From assembly GCA_963725175.1 (NCBI GenBank), contig CAVRXH010000006.1:6138001-6202000 (forward strand): DNA of 64,000 bases, given 5' to 3'. The notes under the pieces were generated by a model that worked only from the letters and a program-made list of their open reading frames with translations, did no database searches and was not told the DNA's origin. This document shows, in pieces, positions 59,477 to 64,000 of this stretch (positions within the stretch are counted from its first letter, which is position 1; each line of letters starts with the position of its first letter). A program made the translations under genes and the position numbers. This DNA comes from DASUBV01 sp963725175. Its GTDB lineage: Bacteria > Actinomycetota > Actinomycetes > Streptosporangiales > Streptosporangiaceae.

Positions 59477-61336
59477 TCAGCTCGCCCGCACGAAGGCCTG
59501 CGGGTAGCCGGACGCGCCGTTGGGCGCCGGCGGTGCCTGAAGGGCCGTCTGGGTGTAGCCGGTCTTGTCGGTGGCCCGTGACTCGATCATGTGATTGCCT
59601 GGCGTCGCCTGCCAGGTCCACGCCCACTGCCGCCAGCAGTCCAGGTCGGGCACGCTCGCCAGCCTGGCCTCCTGCCACGGCCCGCGGTCGACCCGGACCT
59701 CGACCGCCTCGATGCCCTTGTGCTGCGCCCAGGCCACCCCGGCGACCTGCACGGCGCCGGCGGCGATCTCGCCGTTTCCGCTCGGCACGTCGATCCGGGA
59801 CTCGGTCTTGATCGGCGCCTGCTGCGACCAGCCGCGCACGGTCCAGTAGGCGTGCGCCTCGGCGAACGTGGTTACCTCGATGTCGGTGATCCACTTGCAC
59901 GCCGACACGTACCCGTACAGGCCGGGAACCACCATCCGGACCGGGAAGCCGTGCTCGACCGGCAGCACGGTGCCGTTCATCGCGACGGCGAGCATCGCGT
60001 CCCTGCCGTCCATCACCACCGAGGCCGGCGTGCCCGAGGTGAAGCCGTCCGTGGACGTGCACAGGAGCTGGCTCGCGCCGGGCCTGATGCCCGCCTCGCG
60101 CAGCAGGCTGCCCAGGCTCGCGCCGAGCCACTTGGCGTTCCCGACGTAGGGTCCGGCGACCGGGTTGGATACGCAGGTCAGCGTGATGTAGTCCTCGGTC
60201 AGCGGGCGCTTGATCAGGTCGCCGAAGGTCAGCGTCAGCTCCTTCTCGACCATCCCGTGCAGCCGGAGCCGCCAGCTGGTCGGCGGGATCTCCGGCAGCA
60301 CGATCGCGGTGTCCACCCGGTAGAACTGCGAGTTCGGCGTGATGAACGGGCTCAGGCCGGGGATCTTCAGGTCCGCGCCGACCGGGACCGGCGGCGCGGG
60401 CGTGGCCGCCGCCGGAATCCGCAGCGACCGCCGCGCGGTCGCGACGCTGCCCCGTTCCCCGAGCAGGCGGCCGCCCGCGCCGGCGACCAGGGCGGTTCCG
60501 GTGACCACGGCGCTGGTGGTGAGGAAACTGCGGCGCGGCTGGGCGGGCGGCGGCGGCGCGGGCCGGGCACGCGGGCCAGGCCCGCCCGGCGGTCCGCCGG
60601 GGGAGTCGGCCCGGCCTGGGGAGCCGGCGCGGTCGGCTGAGCCGGGGCAGCCGGCCCGGCTGGCGGAGCCCGGATGGCCATCAGGACGGGCCCCCGGCGC
60701 GGCGGCCGGCCTGACGGCAGGCGGCGGAGCTGGGCGCGGGACGGCCGCCACCAGGCGGCGCAGGGCGATGGCGGCGGCGATGCCGCCGAGGATCGTTGGC
60801 AGCGCGTCGCCTGCCGAGGAGTCCGGCCTGGTCACCGCCGCGACCACGCCGATCAGCACGAACAGGCCGAGCCCGGCCATCCCGTAGCTCAGCCGCCGGA
60901 CGGCCGCCATCCCGATCGCGGCGGCGAGCGCCGCCAGGATCACCAGGATGCCGCCCACCAGCACCGTCTTGTCATGCGATCCGAACGCGCTGATCGCGAA
61001 GTCCTTCACCGCCGGCGGGGTGAGGTCGATGGAGAGCTGGCCGACGGCCACGACGGGGGAGCTGGCGGAGCTGATCAGCCCGGCGACGAGCTGGGCGACC
61101 GCCAGCGCGAGGAACGCGGCGAGCAGCCCCGCGACAATGCCCCGCCCGACGGTGCCGCCAGGCCGTGGCCCGCCAGAGCGTGGCCCGCCAGAGCGTGGCC
61201 CGCCCGATCGTGGACCACCGGACCGCGGCCGGCCCGCCCGAGGCCCGCGCGGGCCGTCTGGCTGTGCACCGCCTGGCCGGGACCAGCCGGGATCGTCGTC
61301 GCCGGGGTTGTCGTCGCGCGGAGTAACAGAAGCCAC
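59477..61336 (-). CDS. Membrane-anchored sulfite-oxidase-like molybdopterin oxidoreductase
   Basis: 619 aa from the GTG at 61336. N-terminal Pro/Gly/Arg tail with five RSGGP-type repeats, then about five helices, a Tat-like segment (RRSFLTTSAVVTGTAL), and the oxidoreductase domain. ITLTCVSNPVAG carries the Mo-ligand Cys (residue 388); DIEVTTFAEAHAYW and an Ig-like C-terminal domain follow. Resembles Rv0218-type proteins near SigK in mycobacteria (family recollection, not proof). Divergent from the sigma factor, sharing a promoter-like palindrome. Confidence 0.82.
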   Translation of the reverse strand: MASVTPRDDNPGDDDPGWSRPGGAQPDGPRGPRAGRPRSGGPRSGGPRSGGPRSGGPRPGGTVGRGIVAGLLAAFLALAVAQLVAGLISSASSPVVAVGQLSIDLTPPAVKDFAISAFGSHDKTVLVGGILVILAALAAAIGMAAVRRLSYGMAGLGLFVLIGVVAAVTRPDSSAGDALPTILGGIAAAIALRRLVAAVPRPAPPPAVRPAAAPGARPDGHPGSASRAGCPGSADRAGSPGRADSPGGPPGGPGPRARPAPPPPAQPRRSFLTTSAVVTGTALVAGAGGRLLGERGSVATARRSLRIPAAATPAPPVPVGADLKIPGLSPFITPNSQFYRVDTAIVLPEIPPTSWRLRLHGMVEKELTLTFGDLIKRPLTEDYITLTCVSNPVAGPYVGNAKWLGASLGSLLREAGIRPGASQLLCTSTDGFTSGTPASVVMDGRDAMLAVAMNGTVLPVEHGFPVRMVVPGLYGYVSACKWITDIEVTTFAEAHAYWTVRGWSQQAPIKTESRIDVPSGNGEIAAGAVQVAGVAWAQHKGIEAVEVRVDRGPWQEARLASVPDLDCWRQWAWTWQATPGNHMIESRATDKTGYTQTALQAPPAPNGASGYPQAFVRAS

Positions 61337-61342
61337 AGTAGA

Positions 61343-61370
61343 TATTCGTAGCAGCGCACCAGGCGGATTG
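61343..61370 (-). promoter_or_regulatory. ECF-type promoter for the molybdo-oxidoreductase
   Basis: On the minus strand, CAATCC (-35), a 16-bp spacer and CGAATA (-10). The -10 box ends 7 bp before the GTG at 61336, so the transcript is probably leaderless. Resembles the SigK-type motif known from mycobacteria. Confidence 0.6.
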
Positions 61371-61380
61371 CCGCCTCGGC

Positions 61381-61409
61381 CAAGCCGATCAGGCCGTCGG
61401 CTACGAATA
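61381..61409 (+). promoter_or_regulatory. ECF-type promoter for sigK-rskA
   Basis: CAAGCC, 17-bp spacer, CGAATA. The -10 ends 8 bp before the GTG at 61417, again giving a leaderless transcript. TATTCGTAGC and GCTACGAATA make the two promoters mirror images, so a shared sigma factor, most simply the adjacent one, may drive both. Confidence 0.6.
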
Positions 61410-61416
61410 TAGGAAC

Positions 61417-62040
61417 GTGGACGTATCCCCGCTCAGCCCCGGCGACCCGCCCGGTGCGGTCGGCAGCCCCGGTCAGTCAGCCGCCCGGCCGGCCGCCCAG
61501 GGCCGGGCCAGCCTGGCCGACCTGATCGCGCGGGTGGCCAGGGGCGACGAGCAGGCGTTCCGGGCGCTCTATGACCAGATGGCCGGCCAGGTGCTCGGCA
61601 TCGTCCGCCGCGTGCTGCGGGACCCCGCGCAGTCCGAGGAGGTCATGCAGGAGGTCCTGCTGGAGGTCTGGCGCGGCGCCGCCCGGTTCGACCCGGCCGC
61701 CGGGTCGGCCGCCGCCTGGATCCTGACCCTGGCGCACCGCCGCGCGATTGACCGGGTCAGGGCCGAGCACAGCGCCGCCAGCCGGGAGCTGCGAGCCGCC
61801 ACCGCGACGATCGAGTACGACGAGGTCACCGAGGCCGTCGAGGCCAGCCTGGACGCCGAGCGGGTCCGCCGCTGCCTGGGCTCGCTGACCGGCCTGCAGC
61901 GCGAGGCCGTCACCCTCGCCTACTACCAGGGTTACACCTACCGCGAGGTGGCCGGCCTGCTCGGCGTCGCGGTCGGCACCGTCAAGACCCGGATGCGGGA
62001 CGGCCTGATCAGGCTCCGCGACTGCCTGGGGGTGGAGTGA
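61417..62040 (+). CDS. sigK: ECF sigma factor, SigK-like
   Basis: 207 aa. Region 2 (FRALYDQMAGQVLGIVRRVLRDPAQSEEVMQEVLLEVW; split here in text) and region 4 (LTGLQREAVTLAYYQGYTYREVAGLL and GTVKTRM) are complete. LTLAHRRAIDRVRAEHSA is typical of the SigK group. Coupled with rskA by a stop-start overlap. Divergent from a molybdo-oxidoreductase with matching promoter boxes, so self-regulation is likely. Confidence 0.85.
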   Translation: MDVSPLSPGDPPGAVGSPGQSAARPAAQGRASLADLIARVARGDEQAFRALYDQMAGQVLGIVRRVLRDPAQSEEVMQEVLLEVWRGAARFDPAAGSAAAWILTLAHRRAIDRVRAEHSAASRELRAATATIEYDEVTEAVEASLDAERVRRCLGSLTGLQREAVTLAYYQGYTYREVAGLLGVAVGTVKTRMRDGLIRLRDCLGVE

Positions 62041-62900
62041 TGCCCGTCTCGCGCCGTGCTGTCCCGCGCCGTGCCGTTCCGCGCCGCCGTGCCGACCCGC
62101 ACAGCCTGGTCGGCCCCTATGCCATGGACGCGGTCGGCGAGCAGGACCGGGCCAGCTTCGAGCGGCACCTGGGCGGCTGCGAGTCCTGCCAGGCCGAGCT
62201 GCACGGGCTGCGCGAGACCACGGCCCGGCTGGCCAGCGCCGCCGAGATCCGGCCCCGCGACGAGCTGCGCGAGCAGACCGTCCAGGCCGCCCTCCGCATC
62301 CCGCAGCTCCCGCCCGCGCTCCCCAGCCACCCCGATGAGCGCGTCGCGCCGCGCGGCACCCGCCTGGCCGGCATCCTGTCCGGCCGCACCAGCTCAGGCC
62401 GCTCGCGCCGCGCCGCCCCCTGGACCCTCCGCCTCGTCGCCGCCGCGCTCGGCTTCGCCGTCGCGGCCGGGCTCATCGGCATCCTGCACGGCACCGATCA
62501 CCGGCTGGACATGGCCCAGCGGCGCAGCCACGCCATCGCCGCCGTGCTCGGCGCGCCCGACGCCGTGATGCTCACCGCGAAGGTCAGCACCGGGGGCCGG
62601 GCCACCGTGGTGATGTCGCACCGGGACAGGGAGCTGGTCTTCACCGCCGCCCGCCTGGCCCCGCTGACCGGCGCCTGGTCCTACCAGCTCTGGCTGATGA
62701 GCGCCGCCGGGACCAGGTCCGCCGGCCTGCTGCCCGCGCCGCGCAACGGGATGACAGGACCCATGGTGGTCTCCGGGCTGGCCGCCGGCGACATGGTCGG
62801 CATCACCATCGAGCCCGCCGGCGGGTCGCCGCGCCCCACCTCCGCGCCGATCCTGATGCTGGCGCTTAACTCGGCTGGCGGGGGAAGACCCAGCGGGTAG
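62037..62900 (+). CDS. rskA: RskA-like anti-sigma factor
   Basis: 287 aa. N-terminal zinc-binding anti-sigma motif H44-x3-C48-x2-C51 (HLGGCESC), a single helix (WTLRLVAAALGFAVAAGLIGIL) and an exported RskA domain (AVMLTAKVSTGGRATVVMS; YQLWLMSAAGTRSAGLLP). It should hold the sigma factor at the membrane until a signal releases it. The start is GTG at 62037 or the ATG at 62040. Overlaps the convergent gene by 35 bp. Confidence 0.85.
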   Translation: MMPVSRRAVPRRAVPRRRADPHSLVGPYAMDAVGEQDRASFERHLGGCESCQAELHGLRETTARLASAAEIRPRDELREQTVQAALRIPQLPPALPSHPDERVAPRGTRLAGILSGRTSSGRSRRAAPWTLRLVAAALGFAVAAGLIGILHGTDHRLDMAQRRSHAIAAVLGAPDAVMLTAKVSTGGRATVVMSHRDRELVFTAARLAPLTGAWSYQLWLMSAAGTRSAGLLPAPRNGMTGPMVVSGLAAGDMVGITIEPAGGSPRPTSAPILMLALNSAGGGRPSG

Positions 62901-63375
62901 GCGACCCGGTGAAGTCGTCGTGCCGCATCCCGATCACCTTTTCCGGCCGGACGCCGATCGTGGCGTTGCGGGCCGGATCGAGGAAGCTGGGCTCGATGTC
63001 GGTGTGGTACTTGTCGTTCATCAGGCCCAGCACCCGCCGGATGGTCGCCTCATCGGCGGAGAACCGGGCGTGCCCCTCGATCACCACCGGGTCCATCGCG
63101 CCCTCCGTGCTGACGCAGCAGCGCGGCTCGGCGCGCAGGTTCCGCGCCTTGCGGGAGCCGACCGAGCAGGTGAACCAGAGGACCGTGCCGTCCCACATCC
63201 CCCAGACCGGCGTCAGGTGCGGCCGGCCGTCTGGCCAGACCGAGCTGACCCAGTAGTTCTGCGCGCTTGACAGCCGCTGCGCTGCCCACGACCAGGGCAG
63301 CAGACCGCTGCCCTGCGCCGCCCCGGCGATCCCGTATCCGGGCATGTAGGGCCGGGTGGTGTCCGGACTTTCCAT
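62866..63375 (-). CDS. PNPOx-like (PPOX-class) flavin/F420-dependent protein
   Basis: 169 aa. QNYWVSSVWPDGRPHLTPVWGMW, SRKARNLRAEPRCCVSTEG and IEGHARFSADEATI are those of pyridoxamine-phosphate-oxidase-like F420/FMN proteins. It probably reduces a small molecule or serves in detoxification. Its 3' end lies within the rskA gene by 35 bp (convergent). Confidence 0.82.
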   Translation of the reverse strand: MESPDTTRPYMPGYGIAGAAQGSGLLPWSWAAQRLSSAQNYWVSSVWPDGRPHLTPVWGMWDGTVLWFTCSVGSRKARNLRAEPRCCVSTEGAMDPVVIEGHARFSADEATIRRVLGLMNDKYHTDIEPSFLDPARNATIGVRPEKVIGMRHDDFTGSPTRWVFPRQPS

Positions 63376-63485
63376 GGGGTAGTCCTACCGCACTTGCCTG
63401 CCGCCCGCGCCGGATTCCGGCCGCCGGGCCCGGAGAGCATCGCCCCAGGGCGACACGGCGGCCCTGGCCTACTAACGTGGCCCTC

Positions 63486-64000
63486 GTGAAAGCATCTCCC
63501 GTCGCGCAACGAAGGCTGCTGGAACTCGCCGAGATCGACGCCGAGCTGACCCGCCTGGAGCACCGCAGGCGCGGCCTGCCTGAGCACGCCGAGATCACCC
63601 GCCTGGGGGGGCGCGACCGGGAGCTGCGGGACGAGCTGGCCACCCTGGAGGCCAGGGACGGGGACCTGCGCCGCGAGCAGGGCAAGGCCGAGGCCGACGT
63701 CGAGCAGGTCAGGACCCGCATCGACCGGGACCGGAGCCCGGCTGGATGCCGGCCAGGTCTCCTCGCCGAGGGAGCTGGAGAACCTCCAGTCCGAGATCGA
63801 GTCCCTGCACCGCCGCCAGGATGACCTGGAGGAAGTGGTGCTGGATGTCATGGAGCGCCGCGAGGCCACCCAGTCGCGCCAGGCGGCGGCCGCCGCCGAG
63901 CTGGACGGGCTTGGCACGGAACTTTCTGCCGTGACCGACCGCCGTGACGCGGCCCTGGCCGAGATCGGGGAGCAGGCGGGCAAGGCCGCCGACCGCCGGT
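63486..64000 (+). pseudogene. Coiled-coil/zinc-ribbon protein (CT398-like), truncated at window end and frameshifted
   Basis: The GTG at 63486 begins a long coiled coil (LLELAEIDAELTRLEHRRRGLP; RDELATLEARDGDLRRE). At about 63735 the frame breaks. It resumes as RLDAGQVSSPRELENLQSEI and continues to the right edge, where the expected zinc ribbon would lie outside the window. Removing one C from the CCC in AGCCCGG restores the frame. In actinobacteria these proteins are often beside Nif3-like and RNase H genes. Confidence 0.68.

Noticed and set aside
1..64000. tRNA, rRNA, integrase or prophage genes
   Set aside because: None seen on either strand by inspection; a tRNA scan would be decisive.

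Overview
The window is uniformly very GC-rich (third codon positions are nearly all G or C), uses many GTG starts and ATGA/GTGA start-stop overlaps, and carries families typical of filamentous Actinobacteria: a Tad/Flp pilus locus with a LysM-BTAD protein, a SigK/RskA-type sigma/anti-sigma pair, MauE-like and double-psi beta-barrel proteins, and G1 peptidases. It is most likely a chromosomal segment of a soil actinomycete (Streptosporangiales/Catenulisporales-like). No rRNA, tRNA, CRISPR array or integrase was seen.

Layout. 1-6.3 kb: a 5'-truncated MFS transporter, a convergent Rieske oxygenase, a decayed GNAT gene, and a KdpD-like kinase with a KdpE-like regulator. 6.3-10.9 kb (minus strand): a three-gene operon (MauE-like, Tat-exported protein, Cys-rich double-psi beta-barrel) and an APC potassium/amino-acid permease fused to an OB-fold domain. 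11.1-23.0 kb: one long Tad pilus operon (lipoprotein, secreted protein, CpaB-like SAF protein, CpaE-like, TadA, TadB, TadC, Flp-like pilin, three TadE/TadG-like pseudopilins, a 1203-aa LysM/BTAD protein). 23-31 kb: an LPG-flippase-like membrane protein, a beta-propeller, a UbiA-like/UbiE-like pair, a G1 peptidase and GNAT. 30.6-42.4 kb: an ArsR-like regulator with divergent MFS, a hydrolase, a second G1 peptidase, a D-Ala-D-Ala carboxypeptidase, a D-serine-dehydratase-like enzyme, a TmrB-like kinase, a PAP2 phosphatase and a Nudix protein. 42.4-52.0 kb (minus): two parallel copies of a surface-polysaccharide module, each made of a GT39-like membrane glycosyltransferase, a cellulose-synthase-like GT2 and one or two membrane-anchored GH26-like proteins. 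Both copies are preceded by the same 40-bp element. 52.4-58 kb: a Pro/Ala-rich anchored protein, a HAD phosphatase and a compositionally distinct two-gene module (DUF4365-like plus an unknown protein). 58-64 kb: a possible structured RNA, an alpha/beta-fold protein lacking its serine, a sulfite-oxidase-like molybdoenzyme divergent from sigK-rskA, a flavin/F420 oxidase and a truncated coiled-coil zinc-ribbon protein.

The strongest candidate for an undescribed system is the duplicated GT39-GT2-GH26 locus with its shared upstream element. It looks like a machine that polymerises, exports and trims an exopolysaccharide. Also notable are a dispersed palindromic repeat family with a TGATAACAGCAAGA tail, and a pair of back-to-back, apparently leaderless ECF promoters.

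Caution: at least nine genes carry single-base frameshifts, several in short G/C homopolymers, while both halves remain well conserved. This density suggests residual assembly indels rather than mass pseudogenisation. Such genes are listed as pseudogenes 'as assembled'.
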